Assembly (NCBI GenBank): GCA_018823835.1
Contig: JAHJHT010000006.1
Location: 1-64,000, forward strand
Source of the DNA: Alphaproteobacteria bacterium
GTDB lineage: Bacteria; Pseudomonadota; Alphaproteobacteria; Rhizobiales; Rhizobiaceae
Reading direction: 5' to 3'
Length of the DNA: 64,000 nucleotides
How positions within the stretch are numbered: position 1 is the first letter of the stretch; each line of letters starts with the position of its first letter. The notes below the pieces were generated by a model. That model worked only from the letters and a program-made list of their open reading frames with translations. It did not search any database and was not told the origin of the DNA. Below, piece after piece: positions 43,873 to 52,935 of the stretch. The translations under genes were made by a program, and so were the position numbers.

Positions 43873-44862
43873 ATGTTTGTGACCAGATCCATTTCCATCA
43901 AGGCACTTGTCCTGGCCGTCGGCCTGGGCACCGCTGCCGCTCCCGCTCTTGCCGCCGAATGGCGCGGCTGGAACATCCACGTCGACGACTACCCGGTGTC
44001 CATCGCCATGGAATCCTTCATGAAGGAGATCACCGAGAAGACCAACGGCGAGATTTCGGGCAAGATCTACCACAATGGCGTGCTCGGCGATCAGCCCGAC
44101 GCGATCGAGCAGACCCGTCTCGGCGCCATCGATTTTGGCGAGTTCAGCCTCGGGCCCATGGGCCAGTCGATCCCCGAGACCAACGTCGTTTCGCTGCCGT
44201 TCATCTTCAAGAGCATTCCGGAGATGTACAAGCTGATGGACGGCGCCGCCGGCGAGGCCATCGGCAAGGGCATGGAGGCCAAGGGCCTGGTTCCGGTCGG
44301 CTGGTACGATGCCGGCGCCCGTTCCTTCTACAACTCGATCAGGCCGATCAACACGCCCGAAGACGTCAAGGGCATGAAGGTCCGCGTGATGAACAACGAC
44401 CTCTTCGTCGGCATGATCGAATCGATGGGCGGCAACGCCACGCCGATGGCGTTTGCGGAAGTGTTCCAGTCGCTGAAGACCAACGTGGTCGACGGCGCCG
44501 AGAACAACCCGCCTTCCTACGAGTCGACCAACCACTACGAGGTGGCGCAGTTCTACTCGCTGACCGAGCACCTGATCATCCCGGAATGCCTGTGCGTCTC
44601 GAAGGTCGCCTGGGACAGGCTGACGCCGGAGCAGCAGACGATCGTCAAGGAAGCCGGCCGCACCAGCGCCGAACTGCAGCGCAAGCTGTGGGCCGAGCGT
44701 GAGAAGGCCAGCATGGAGAAAGTCATCGCCGGCGGCGTCCAGGTCAACAAGGTCGAGGACAAGGCACCGTTCCAGGCTGCGATGGCCCCGGTCTACGAGA
44801 AGTTCCTGGCCGCCAATCCCGGCCTGACGGATCTCGTCAACCTGATCCGCAACGCTGACTGA
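43873..44862 (+). CDS. dctP: TRAP transporter solute-binding protein DctP
   Basis: This 329-residue periplasmic binding protein captures an organic acid for the TRAP carrier. It has a signal peptide (LVLAVGLGTAAAPALAAEW) and the DctP features: an Arg in MKVRVMNNDLFVGM that usually binds the carboxylate, and VVDGAENNPPSYES in the hinge region. AGGAGGAGA precedes the ATG. A strong hairpin directly follows the gene. The substrate is not certain. The neighbouring RraA and SDR genes suggest a sugar acid or keto acid. Confidence 0.93.
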   Translation: MFVTRSISIKALVLAVGLGTAAAPALAAEWRGWNIHVDDYPVSIAMESFMKEITEKTNGEISGKIYHNGVLGDQPDAIEQTRLGAIDFGEFSLGPMGQSIPETNVVSLPFIFKSIPEMYKLMDGAAGEAIGKGMEAKGLVPVGWYDAGARSFYNSIRPINTPEDVKGMKVRVMNNDLFVGMIESMGGNATPMAFAEVFQSLKTNVVDGAENNPPSYESTNHYEVAQFYSLTEHLIIPECLCVSKVAWDRLTPEQQTIVKEAGRTSAELQRKLWAEREKASMEKVIAGGVQVNKVEDKAPFQAAMAPVYEKFLAANPGLTDLVNLIRNAD

Positions 44863-44867
44863 CGGCC

Positions 44868-44903
44868 TGCCCGGCGGCCCGCCTTTCGCGCGGCCGCCGG
44901 GCA
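44868..44903 (+). promoter_or_regulatory. Intercistronic stem-loop between dctP and dctQ
   Basis: A perfect 12-bp GC-rich stem (44868-44879 with 44892-44903) begins 6 nt after the dctP stop. It has no T-run. It probably stabilises the dctP mRNA end or partly stops transcription, so that more binding protein than permease is made. Confidence 0.6.
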
Positions 44904-44930
44904 CCCCTCCCCGCACAGAAAGATCCGTAG

Positions 44931-45461
44931 ATGCCCGTCCATGCATCGACCGTCGCGCGCGTCGAGGGCGTTCTCGCCCGTGTCAGCGCCGCCTGCATCT
45001 TCCTCGCCTCCTGCGCCCTCGTGGTGCTGATCGTCAGCTTCGGCTGGCTGGTCTTCGGCCGCTACGTGCTGAATGTCACGCCGACCTGGGTGGAACAGCT
45101 CGCCCTGGTGCTGATGGGCTACATCGCCTTCCTCGGCGCCGCCGCCGGCATCTACGAAGACAACCACCTCGGCGTCACCATGTTTCGCGACGCGCTGCCC
45201 GAGCCGGGCCGCCAGGCGGTGATGATCGCCGTCGAACTGGCGCTGGCAGGCTTCGGCGCCGTCATGTTTCTCGCCGGCATCGACCTGATGCGCTTCGGCT
45301 GGGACACGCTGCTGCCGATGCTAAACGTCCCCGAGGGCATACGCACGCTGTCGGAGGTCTGCTGCGGCGGCCTGATCGTGCTGTTTGCCGGCACCCGCGC
45401 CATCCTGCGCATCGTCACCTTCCCCCGATACGTGTCGGCCGTGGCCGGCGAGGAGCGCTGA
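44931..45461 (+). CDS. dctQ: TRAP transporter small permease DctQ
   Basis: This 176-residue membrane protein has four helices (FLASCALVVLIVSFGWLVFG, ALVLMGYIAFLGAAAGIYE, VMIAVELALAGFGAVMFLAG, and a last one near CCGGLIVLFAGTRAI). The motif WVEQLALVLMGYIAFLGAA is typical of DctQ, which joins the binding protein to DctM. dctM starts 2 nt after its stop. Confidence 0.92.
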   Translation: MPVHASTVARVEGVLARVSAACIFLASCALVVLIVSFGWLVFGRYVLNVTPTWVEQLALVLMGYIAFLGAAAGIYEDNHLGVTMFRDALPEPGRQAVMIAVELALAGFGAVMFLAGIDLMRFGWDTLLPMLNVPEGIRTLSEVCCGGLIVLFAGTRAILRIVTFPRYVSAVAGEER

Positions 45462-45463
45462 TC

Positions 45464-46741
45464 ATGGGTCTCGCAATCCTGCTCGGCGTCTTTGCCGTCG
45501 GCGTCGTGGTCGGCATGCCTGTCGCGTTTGCCATGGGCATCGCCGCGGCCTCCGCCTTCCTGTTCGAAGGCTTCCCCACGCTGATGACCTTCCAGCGCGC
45601 CATGGCCGGCGTCACGGTGTTCTCCCTGCTCGCCATCCCTTTCTTCGTCTTCGCCGGCGAGATCATGCTGCATGGCGGCATCGCCGCGCGCCTGGTGCGC
45701 TTCGCCTCGGCGCTGGTCGGCCACTTCAAGGGCGGCCTGGCGATGGTCAACATCTTCTCCAGCATGCTGTTCGGGGGCATTTCGGGATCGGCCATCGCCG
45801 ACATCTCCGCACTCGGCTCGCTGCTCATCCCGGTCATGAAGGAGCGCGGCTACCGGCCCGACTACGCCGTCAACGTGACGGTGACGTCGTCGATCGCCGG
45901 CATCGTCATTCCGCCGAGCCACAACATGATCATCTTCGCGGTCGCTGCCGGCGGCGGCATCTCGATCTCGAAGCTGTTCCTGGCAGGCGTGGTGCCGGGC
46001 GTCCTGATGTGCCTCTGCCTTGCCGTCGCCGCCTACGTGCTGGCGGTGAAACACAAATACCCGGCCGAGCCCTTTCCCGGCCGCGCCGCCCTCGGGCGCA
46101 CCGCGCTCGACGCCCTGCCGGGGCTGGTCACCGCGGTAATCATCGTCGGCGGCACGCTGTCGGGCGTCTTCACCGTCACGGAGTCGGGCGCCTTCGGCGC
46201 GATCTACGCGCTGCTGCTGACCACCTTCTACTACCGCAGCCTGAGCTGGCGCGGCTTCATCATCGCGGTGACCTCGTCGGTGCGCACGACGGCCATGGTG
46301 ATGATCCTGATCGCCTTCGCGAGTTCCTTCGCCTACCTGCTGGCGCTGTACCAGGTGCCGGCGAAACTCAGCGACCTGCTGATTTCGATCTCGGACAACA
46401 AGTACGTCATCCTCCTGATGATCAACCTGATCCTGCTCCTGCTCGGCATGATCATGGACATGGCGGCGCTGATCCTGATCTGCACGCCGATCTTCCTGCC
46501 GATCGCCAAGAGCCTCGGCATGGCGCCCGAGCATTTCGGCATCATGCTGCTGATAAACCTCGGCCTCGGCCTGTGCACTCCGCCGGTAGGCACCTGCCTG
46601 TTCGTGGGCTGCGCGGTCGGCAAGGTGAAGATCGAGGACGCGGTGCGCACGATCTGGCCCTTCTACCTGGCCATCCTCGCGGCCCTGCTGCTGGTGACCT
46701 ACGTGCCGGGCTTCTCGATGTGGCTGCCGGGGCTGTTCTGA
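45464..46741 (+). CDS. dctM: TRAP transporter large permease DctM
   Basis: This 425-residue DctM subunit carries the ion-coupled transport with about 12 helices. The family motifs MLFGGISGSAIADISALGSL, IPPSHNMIIFAV and the C-terminal LGLGLCTPPVGTCLFVG are all present, so the sodium and substrate sites look intact. The RraA-like gene starts 2 nt downstream, so the whole set is one operon. Confidence 0.94.
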   Translation: MGLAILLGVFAVGVVVGMPVAFAMGIAAASAFLFEGFPTLMTFQRAMAGVTVFSLLAIPFFVFAGEIMLHGGIAARLVRFASALVGHFKGGLAMVNIFSSMLFGGISGSAIADISALGSLLIPVMKERGYRPDYAVNVTVTSSIAGIVIPPSHNMIIFAVAAGGGISISKLFLAGVVPGVLMCLCLAVAAYVLAVKHKYPAEPFPGRAALGRTALDALPGLVTAVIIVGGTLSGVFTVTESGAFGAIYALLLTTFYYRSLSWRGFIIAVTSSVRTTAMVMILIAFASSFAYLLALYQVPAKLSDLLISISDNKYVILLMINLILLLLGMIMDMAALILICTPIFLPIAKSLGMAPEHFGIMLLINLGLGLCTPPVGTCLFVGCAVGKVKIEDAVRTIWPFYLAILAALLLVTYVPGFSMWLPGLF

Positions 46742-46743
46742 GC

Positions 46744-47496
46744 ATGCAGGCGCAACAGATCAAACTGAAAGGAAACCCAGTGACCGGGCTGACGGACGAG
46801 ACTCGCGAGACCCTGATGGGCGTCAGCACGGCGACGCTGACGACGGTGATGTTCAAGCGCGGCTTCAGGAACGTCTTCCTGCAGGGGCTGGGCCGACTTG
46901 GCCCCGGCCCCAACATGGTCGGCTTCGCCTATACGCTGCGCTACATACCGGCGCGCGAGGATCTCGACGTGCTGGCTTCCTTCGCCGACCGTGACAACCC
47001 GCAGCGCAAGGGCGTCGAGGAATGTCCCCCCGGCGCCGTCTTCGTCATCGATTCGCGCGGCGACGCGACGGCGGCATCGGCCGGCTGCATCCTCGCCGCC
47101 CGGCTCGAGGCGCGCGGCTGCGCCGGCATCGTTACCGATGGCGGCTTCAGGGATTCGCCGGAGATTGCGGAACTGGGAATGCCGGCCTATCACCAGAGGC
47201 CGAGCGCCCCGACCAACCTGACCAAGCACCACGCCGTCGCGGTCAACGATCCCGTGGCGTGCGGCGGCGTCTCGGTGTTCCCGGGCGACACGCTGGTCGG
47301 CGACAATGAGGGGGTCGTCTGCATCCCGGCGCAGATCACCGCCGAAGTGGCGAAGGAAGCGGCCGAGATGACGGTCTTCGAGGACTATGTCATGGAGAGG
47401 GTGAAGGCGGGCGCTTCGAGCTACGGTCTCTATCCGCCTACCGGGGCCGCAACAATGGATGAATTCAAGGCATGGCGACAGGCAAGAGGCAGGTAG
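46744..47496 (+). CDS. RraA-like aldolase/demethylmenaquinone methyltransferase-family protein
   Basis: The 250 residues belong to the RraA/HMG-aldolase family (VIDSRGDATAASAGCILAAR, then GCAGIVTDGGFRDSPEIAEL). The RD pair and the following acidic residue form the divalent metal and substrate site of 4-hydroxy-4-methyl-2-oxoglutarate aldolases. Some members instead inhibit RNase E. Next to a TRAP transporter an aldolase role on a keto acid is more likely. The last 25 nt overlap the GntR gene. Confidence 0.85.
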   Translation: MQAQQIKLKGNPVTGLTDETRETLMGVSTATLTTVMFKRGFRNVFLQGLGRLGPGPNMVGFAYTLRYIPAREDLDVLASFADRDNPQRKGVEECPPGAVFVIDSRGDATAASAGCILAARLEARGCAGIVTDGGFRDSPEIAELGMPAYHQRPSAPTNLTKHHAVAVNDPVACGGVSVFPGDTLVGDNEGVVCIPAQITAEVAKEAAEMTVFEDYVMERVKAGASSYGLYPPTGAATMDEFKAWRQARGR

Positions 47497-48233
47497 CCGG
47501 TGACCCCGCAGCAGCAACAAGCCGGCCTGGCCGCCTGCTTCGCGACGGTACGCTGCCCGACTGGGTCTACGAGCGGATCCTGGCGATGATCGCCGAGGGC
47601 CGGATAGCGGTCGGCGACAAGATGCCGTCCGAGCACGAGCTGTGCAGCGAGCTGGAAGTCTCGCGCCCCGTGCTTCGGCAGGCACTCAAGCAATTGCGCG
47701 CCGACGAGGTGATCGTCTCGCGCCAGGGTTCGGGCTCCTACGTGCTGCGGCGACCGGAAAAGGCGGCGCTCGAGTTTGCGCCGCTCGGCTCCGTCGCCGA
47801 CATCCAGCGCACCTTCGAGTTCAGGGCCGCGATCGAGGGCGAGGCAGCCTACCTGGCGGCGCTGCGCCGGACCGAGCAGGACCTGGCGCGCCTGAAGGTG
47901 ACGCTTCAGGAACTCGACCGCTGCATCGAGGCCGGCGAACTGGGCGTCGACGCCGACGAGGACTTCCATGTCGCCGTCTGCGAGGCCTCCGACAACCGCT
48001 ACTTCACCGTCGCGCGGACCTCGATGAAGTCCAACATCCTGACCGGCATGAACATGACCAGGAACCTGTCGCTGACCAAACCGCGCGATCGGCTGGAACT
48101 GGTTCAGCGCGAGCACTACGCCATCTTCGACGCGATCCGGGACAAGGATCCGGTAGCGGCGCGCACCGCGATGCGCAGCCATGTCGAGAACGCCCGCAAG
48201 CGCGTTTTCGAGGGCACCAACGACGCGCGCTGA
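47472..48233 (+). CDS. GntR-family regulator, FCD type
   Basis: This 253-residue regulator has a GntR winged helix (about 22-95: VYERILAMIAEGRIAVGDKM, ELEVSRPVLRQALKQLRADE and SRQGSGSYV) and an FCD ligand domain (about 105-240) with the Asp/His metal-site pattern (DEDFHVAVCEASDN and MRSHVENARK). Such regulators sense small organic acids, often the transported substrate. The ATG at 47472 lies inside the end of the rraA-like gene. It probably controls this operon. Confidence 0.9.
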   Translation: MATGKRQVAGDPAAATSRPGRLLRDGTLPDWVYERILAMIAEGRIAVGDKMPSEHELCSELEVSRPVLRQALKQLRADEVIVSRQGSGSYVLRRPEKAALEFAPLGSVADIQRTFEFRAAIEGEAAYLAALRRTEQDLARLKVTLQELDRCIEAGELGVDADEDFHVAVCEASDNRYFTVARTSMKSNILTGMNMTRNLSLTKPRDRLELVQREHYAIFDAIRDKDPVAARTAMRSHVENARKRVFEGTNDAR

Positions 48234-48269
48234 GCGCGCCAGAACGACAATTCAAACCGGAGTGAGAGA

Positions 48270-49016
48270 ATGAACCTCAATGGAAAGACCGCGATTGTCA
48301 CGGGCGGCGGACGCGATATCGGCCGGGCCTGCGTGATGCGGCTGGCGGAGGCCGGCGCGCAGGTGGCAATCAACTATCACAGCAGCAGCGAGGGCGCCGA
48401 CAGCGCCGTGAAGGAAATCGTCGCGGCGGGCGGACAGGCCTTCGCCATGCAGGGCGACATGACCAAGCCGGCTGATGTCCAGGCCTTCGTCGACCGCGCT
48501 GTCAAGGAATACGGCAAGATCGACATCGTCATGCCGATCACCGGCGGCATCATCGCGCGCAAGACAATCTCCGAGATGACGCTCGAGCATTGGCAGGCGG
48601 TAATGGACCTCAACACGACCTCTGCCTTCCTGCTGATCAAGGCGGCCCTGCCGCACATCCCCGAGGGCGGGGCGATCGTCAACATGTCGTCGCAGGCCGG
48701 ACGCGATGGCGGCGGCGGCGGCGCTGTCGCCTATGGCGCCTCCAAGGGCGCGGTGCTGACCATGACGCGCGGCATGGCCAAGGAACTTGGCCCGAAGATT
48801 CGCGTCAACGCGCTCTGCCCCGGCATGATCGACACCGACTTCCACAACATCTTCACCAAGCCGGAGGTGAGAAAGCACGTTGCCGGCATCACGCCGCTGA
48901 AGCGCGAAGGCACGTCCGAGGACGTCGCCAATCTTGCCGTCTACCTCGCCTCCGACCAGGCGGCCTTCATCACCGGCGCCTGCATCGACATCAATGGCGG
49001 CCTCTATTTCTCTTGA
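48270..49016 (+). CDS. Short-chain dehydrogenase/reductase of the TRAP operon
   Basis: This 248-residue SDR has TGGGRDIGRACVMRLAEAGA, NYHSSSEGADSAVKE, the catalytic Ser in NMSSQAGRDG and YGASKGAVLTM, and the FabG-like end ACIDINGGLYFS. The usual NNAG motif is changed to MPITGG, which is rare and may mark a sub-family. It starts 36 nt after the regulator and probably oxidises or reduces the imported sugar acid. Confidence 0.85.
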   Translation: MNLNGKTAIVTGGGRDIGRACVMRLAEAGAQVAINYHSSSEGADSAVKEIVAAGGQAFAMQGDMTKPADVQAFVDRAVKEYGKIDIVMPITGGIIARKTISEMTLEHWQAVMDLNTTSAFLLIKAALPHIPEGGAIVNMSSQAGRDGGGGGAVAYGASKGAVLTMTRGMAKELGPKIRVNALCPGMIDTDFHNIFTKPEVRKHVAGITPLKREGTSEDVANLAVYLASDQAAFITGACIDINGGLYFS

Positions 49017-49156
49017 GGCCGGCAGGCCTTGCAGGCTGCCCCCCACAGGCTGAAAACGCATGGAACTCCTGGCAGGGCTTTGAGTTGCCCCGCCAGGAAA
49101 CCAACGCCAAACCGGGCGCCGGGTATCGACCCGGCCGGACCCGCAAGGGACATGCC

Positions 49157-49468
49157 ATGCTGTCGCGCCTGCTGAATTACCACGACCCCGGACAGACCGA
49201 GCGCCGCAAGCGCATCTATGCCGCCTACGAACTCTGGTACACGGTCGTCGATGTCGGCGCGGCAATCTGCTTCCTCGCCGGCAGCCTGCTCTTCCTGTCG
49301 GAGGAGACGAAGGCTTTCGGCACTTATCTCTTCATTGCCGGCTCCGTGCTGTTCCTAATGAAGCCGGCGATCCGCCTGCTGCGCGAGGTGCGCTACGCGG
49401 CCAATGGCGAGATCGACACGCTGGCCCATCGGTCGGGCTGGAACGAGCCGCGCTCCGAGCGGTCCTGA
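49157..49468 (+). CDS. YrhK-domain membrane protein
   Basis: The 103 residues start LSRLLNYHDPGQTERRKRIY and carry a YrhK-like pair of helices (YTVVDVGAAICFLAGSLLFL and FGTYLFIAGSVLFLMKPAIR). The polar tail has many Arg and Ser. GGGAC lies just upstream of the ATG at 49157. An ATG 5 nt earlier is out of frame. The role of YrhK proteins is unknown. Confidence 0.7.
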   Translation: MLSRLLNYHDPGQTERRKRIYAAYELWYTVVDVGAAICFLAGSLLFLSEETKAFGTYLFIAGSVLFLMKPAIRLLREVRYAANGEIDTLAHRSGWNEPRSERS

Positions 49469-49599
49469 GCCCGGATGCGCTCCGCTCCGGTGGCCAGTCC
49501 AGGATGGCTCCAGGACGACCCGGAAAAATCCCCCCTTTGACCGGTGACGCGAAGCTCTAAAGTCGGGCATTCATGTCAGGTGAAAGGGAGGACCTTGCG

Positions 49600-50019
49600 A
49601 TGCCCGACCAAACCCCCTCCGAACTGATCGATGCGCGCCTCGCCGCCCTCGGCGACTGGCGCGGCGAGGCGCTTGCACGCATGCGCAGGCTGATCAGGGA
49701 GGCAGACCCGGCGGTCGAAGAGACGGTGAAGTGGCGCAAGCCCTCCAACGGCATGCTCGGCGTGCCGGTCTGGGAGCATGCCGGCATCATCTGCACCGGC
49801 GAGACCTACAAGGACAAGGTGAAGCTGACCTTTGCCAAGGGGGCGGCACTCGACGACCGGAATGGCGTCTTCAACGCCAGCCTGGACGGCGGCACGCGCC
49901 GGGCGCTGGACATATTCGAGGACGCCGAGATCGACGCGGCGGCCTTCAAGGCCCTGGTCAGGCAGGCCGTGGCGCAGAACCTCGAAGCCGAGGCCGCGAG
50001 AAATCCGAAGCGCCGCTAG
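49600..50019 (+). CDS. DUF1801 (YdhG-like) protein
   Basis: The 139 residues match the DUF1801 fold: RMRRLIREADPAVEETVKWR, then PVWEHAGIICTGETYKDKVK and LTFAKGAAL. It is a small soluble alpha/beta protein with a conserved EE-KW motif and no known enzymatic role. GGAGG lies 9 nt before the ATG at 49600. An ATG at 49573 would add nine residues. Its end is 27 nt from the convergent tadG-like gene. Confidence 0.85.
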   Translation: MPDQTPSELIDARLAALGDWRGEALARMRRLIREADPAVEETVKWRKPSNGMLGVPVWEHAGIICTGETYKDKVKLTFAKGAALDDRNGVFNASLDGGTRRALDIFEDAEIDAAAFKALVRQAVAQNLEAEAARNPKRR

Positions 50020-50046
50020 GCCCGGCCCAAGCCGGGCCGGGCGCGA

Positions 50047-51939
50047 CTAGCCGATGATGCGCAGGTTCGACAACTCGTTGGCGATTTCCTTGAACGTGTC
50101 GGCGAGATTGCCGCCCTTGGCGTTCCAGAAGAGCTTCGCCGGCTTGCCGTCGGCGCCCTTGCGGAAGCGCGATTCCGAGGCGCAGCTTTCGAGCGCGTCG
50201 ATCTGCGCCTTTTCGGTGGAGTTATTGGAATCGAGGTCGAGCGCCACGGTCAGGAGCAGCACATTGCTGGCCTTGGCATTGCCGCACACCGTGTCGAACT
50301 GGGCGTTGAGCGCCTTGGTGTAGTTGGCGTTCGAATAGTCGGTCTTGCTGATCGAGGCCGGCACGCTCTGGAAGATTCGCGGCGCGGAGTAGCCGGTCGG
50401 CGTGCGGCCGGCATAGCCGTAGGCCGAATAGATCGACTTGTTGGCCGCGAGGTCGTTATAGCCGAGCGATGACGGCGTGTAATAGGTGTTGGCGCCGTCG
50501 GTGAGCAGGATCACCGCCTTGTCGTTGCCCTTCTCGGTGTCCGGCCGGCCCTCGGTGAACGGTTCGCCACCCGACACGGTGCGCCAGCCCCATGCCAGCC
50601 CCTCCGGCGCGTTGGTCGCGCCGCCGGCCGCCATGTCGTCGATCGCGGCCTTGATGGCGGCGACGCCCGCCGCCGTGCCGATGTCGGTCAGCGGCGTGAT
50701 CGGCTTGGTGGTGCAGCTGGCATTGGGGCCGTTGCTGCCGGTGGCAGCAGCCGTGCCGAGCGGCGCCGGCGTATAGTATTTCGGCGTATAGGTCTGGCGC
50801 GTCGTGTTGTTGGTGCTGGTCGTCAGATCGGACCACCAGTTCGACTCGGCAGACCGGTTGCTGCTGTCCTTGAGGTCGGTCTCGTCGGGCGCGAACATCG
50901 GCACGAAGAGCGTTGCCGGCGTGCCCTTGGACGGCGTCGCGTCGTTGGCATTGTAGGGGCTCGGCCGCGCCTCGACGCAGCCGCCCCAGCTGGCATAGGG
51001 GGCGTAGGTGTAATCATAGCCGCCGGCCCAGGTCTTGCAGGACCCGTTGCTGTAGGTGGCGGTGCAGGTCTGCTGGGCATTCCAGGTCTGGGTGACGGTC
51101 CGCTTCAGGTCGTTATAGAGCTGGAAGCGGGTCACCTTCTGGTTCTCTTCGCTGCCCCAGGCGCTGCCCTTCTTGTAGAACACGCCGCCGATCTTGGTGA
51201 CCAGCTTGTTGCTCGCGGTGAAGGCCGCCCAGTTGAAATTCTCGTGGTGGATCGGCGAGATGCCGTCCTGGTCCATCCAGGACTTGCTGGCCTTGTCGGG
51301 TCCGATATTGACCGAGGCGGCGAAGGGCACCAGCGAGAACTGCACCGGCTTGTTGACCTGCTTCACCTGGGCCGCCTGCCCGGCGATCGTGTCGACCAGC
51401 TGCTTGGCGGCTTCCTTGAGAAGCACGATGCGCTTCTTGCCCGAACCGGTGCCGATGTAGTCCATCGAGCCCGAATTATCGAGCACCATGGCCACTTCGA
51501 GCGTGTTCTTCAGCCGCACTTCCGACGTCACCCGCACGTCCACGTTGGTCGCATGCGAACTGCGGCCGATCATCATCGCCGATGTCGGCAGGAAGATCGG
51601 ATGATAGACCAGCGTTGCGGTGAGCTTCAGCGTTCCGCCGCCGGTGGTAGCGCTCGGGATCTCGACCTCGAGCGTGGTATTCAGCGGATCGATATGGCTG
51701 AGATTGGTCTGGAAGAACTCCTTCGCGTAGACCTTCAGCTGCTCGTCGGTCGCGCCTTCGACGAAGCGACGCGCCGTGGCGACGCCAGCTGTATCGAGGG
51801 CTGCGAGGACGGCCTGTTTCTCGCGAGAGAGTTCACTGTAATCGACTGCGATCGCGAGCGCCCCCATGATCGGGACCATAGCAACGCCGGTCAGCATGAG
51901 GAAATTTCCGCGACGGTCATTCCAAAAGCGACTGAACAT
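50047..51939 (-). CDS. TadG-like pilus assembly protein with von Willebrand domain
   Basis: This 630-residue protein begins with a TadE/G-type N-terminus (NDRRGNFLMLTGVAMVPIMG and a helix to about 30). A pseudopilin-like region (about 30-145) is followed by a VWA domain whose metal site is DNSGSMD (about 150-156). The rest is Ser/Thr/Asn/Tyr-rich and probably surface exposed, with VILLTDGANTYYTPSSLG late in the VWA fold. The other tad genes are not here. It may be a secreted or envelope adhesin. Confidence 0.85.
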   Translation of the reverse strand: MFSRFWNDRRGNFLMLTGVAMVPIMGALAIAVDYSELSREKQAVLAALDTAGVATARRFVEGATDEQLKVYAKEFFQTNLSHIDPLNTTLEVEIPSATTGGGTLKLTATLVYHPIFLPTSAMMIGRSSHATNVDVRVTSEVRLKNTLEVAMVLDNSGSMDYIGTGSGKKRIVLLKEAAKQLVDTIAGQAAQVKQVNKPVQFSLVPFAASVNIGPDKASKSWMDQDGISPIHHENFNWAAFTASNKLVTKIGGVFYKKGSAWGSEENQKVTRFQLYNDLKRTVTQTWNAQQTCTATYSNGSCKTWAGGYDYTYAPYASWGGCVEARPSPYNANDATPSKGTPATLFVPMFAPDETDLKDSSNRSAESNWWSDLTTSTNNTTRQTYTPKYYTPAPLGTAAATGSNGPNASCTTKPITPLTDIGTAAGVAAIKAAIDDMAAGGATNAPEGLAWGWRTVSGGEPFTEGRPDTEKGNDKAVILLTDGANTYYTPSSLGYNDLAANKSIYSAYGYAGRTPTGYSAPRIFQSVPASISKTDYSNANYTKALNAQFDTVCGNAKASNVLLLTVALDLDSNNSTEKAQIDALESCASESRFRKGADGKPAKLFWNAKGGNLADTFKEIANELSNLRIIG

Positions 51940-52041
51940 CTTTGCACACAGGTGCTTGAGTGATGATGTTCCAGAATAAGCCGCGAGGTCAGCGAAGGCG
52001 GTTAACGGAATCCTGTACGGCGGGGATTCTTCGTAACGAAG

Positions 52042-52057
52042 GTTAGCAAAAGGTTAC
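52042..52057 (-). promoter_or_regulatory. Degenerate CtrA-like box upstream of tadG-like gene
   Basis: On the minus strand GTAA, 7 nt, CTAAC differs at two positions from TTAA-N7-TTAAC. It lies about 105 nt before the tadG-like start. tad genes are CtrA targets in Caulobacter, so the site is plausible. Confidence 0.3.
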
Positions 52058-52091
52058 GGGCGGCCCGGCCGGTTGTGGCCGAGACCGCCCG
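52050..52091 (-). terminator. Terminator after the FAH-family gene
   Basis: CGGGCGG (52057-52063) pairs with CCGCCCG (52085-52091), and inner GGCC pairs with GGCC. On the minus strand the stem is followed by TAACCTTTT. It lies 18 nt after the gene's stop. Confidence 0.6.
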
Positions 52092-52108
52092 AAAAGGGTT
52101 TGGAGCGC

Positions 52109-52792
52109 TCAGACGACCTTGACGGTCAGGCTGCCAAGCCCCTCGATGCTGGCTTCCATCGTGTCGCCCTTCGACACCGGGCCGACGCCCGACGGCGTGC
52201 CCGACATGATGATGTCGCCCGGCGCCAGCTCGAAATACTCCGACAGGTAGGAGATCATTTCGGGCACCTTCCAGATCATCTGGTTCATGTCGCCCTCCTG
52301 CTTCACCTCGCCATTGACCTTGAGCTCGATGCGGCCGTGGTCGGGGTGGCCGACCTCGGAGGCGGGCTTGAGCGCGCCGACCGGGCCGGAACGCTCGAAG
52401 GCCTTGCCGATCTCCCACGGGCGGCCGAGCTTCTTGGCCTCGCCCTGCAGGTCGCGGCGCGTCATGTCGAGCGACACGGCATAGCCCCAGACATGGTCGA
52501 GCGCGTTCTCGACAGGAATGTTGGTGCCGCCCGACTTCAGCGCCACCACCAGCTCGACCTCGTGATGCACGTCGGAGGAATGCGCCGGGTAAGGAAACTC
52601 TCCCGAAGGATCGAGATTGTCGGGGTTCTTCTGGAAGAAGAAGGGCGATTCCCGGTTCGGATCGTGGCCCATCTCGATCGCATGGGCGGCGTAGTTGCGG
52701 CCGATGCAATAGACGCGGCGAACCGGAAACTGGCCGCCGCCAGCCACTGGAATGGACACGACGGGTGGCGTCTGGATCACGTAGCTGGACAT
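52109..52792 (-). CDS. Fumarylacetoacetate-hydrolase-family enzyme (fumarylpyruvate hydrolase-like)
   Basis: The 227 residues have the FAH fold: RVYCIGRNYAAHAIEMGHDP, PFFFQKNPDNL, the metal-binding Glu residues in HHEVELVVAL, GYAVSLDMTRRDLQGEAKKL and IMSGTPSGVGPV. The length fits fumarylpyruvate or acylpyruvate hydrolases, which act late in gentisate-type or other ring cleavage. No dioxygenase is next to it. The ATG at 52792 has GAGG 5 nt before it. It is divergent from a GntR regulator. Confidence 0.9.
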   Translation of the reverse strand: MSSYVIQTPPVVSIPVAGGGQFPVRRVYCIGRNYAAHAIEMGHDPNRESPFFFQKNPDNLDPSGEFPYPAHSSDVHHEVELVVALKSGGTNIPVENALDHVWGYAVSLDMTRRDLQGEAKKLGRPWEIGKAFERSGPVGALKPASEVGHPDHGRIELKVNGEVKQEGDMNQMIWKVPEMISYLSEYFELAPGDIIMSGTPSGVGPVSKGDTMEASIEGLGSLTVKVV

Positions 52793-52920
52793 CGAAACCT
52801 CATGCAGGAGCCATAATTGAGGCCTTGTCATAGGCCAGTGCCGTGCTAAGATCAATCGCAGCCAATACAAAAAATGTCGGACAAGGGCATCGAATTTGCA
52901 GGTAATATCGGGTTTTCCGG

Positions 52921-52930
52921 CAGGTACCTG
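52921..52930. promoter_or_regulatory. 10-bp palindrome between FAH and GntR genes
   Basis: CAGGTACCTG is a perfect palindrome, and GCAGGTA is repeated just upstream (52898-52904 region). It lies in the divergent control region and is a second candidate site next to the 14-bp operator. Confidence 0.3.
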
Positions 52931-52935
52931 TAAAA

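Noticed and set aside
41619-44702. 1027-residue plus-strand frame across the kinase and dctP
   Set aside because: It runs antisense through a well supported kinase and out of frame through dctP. The composition is unlike real proteins.
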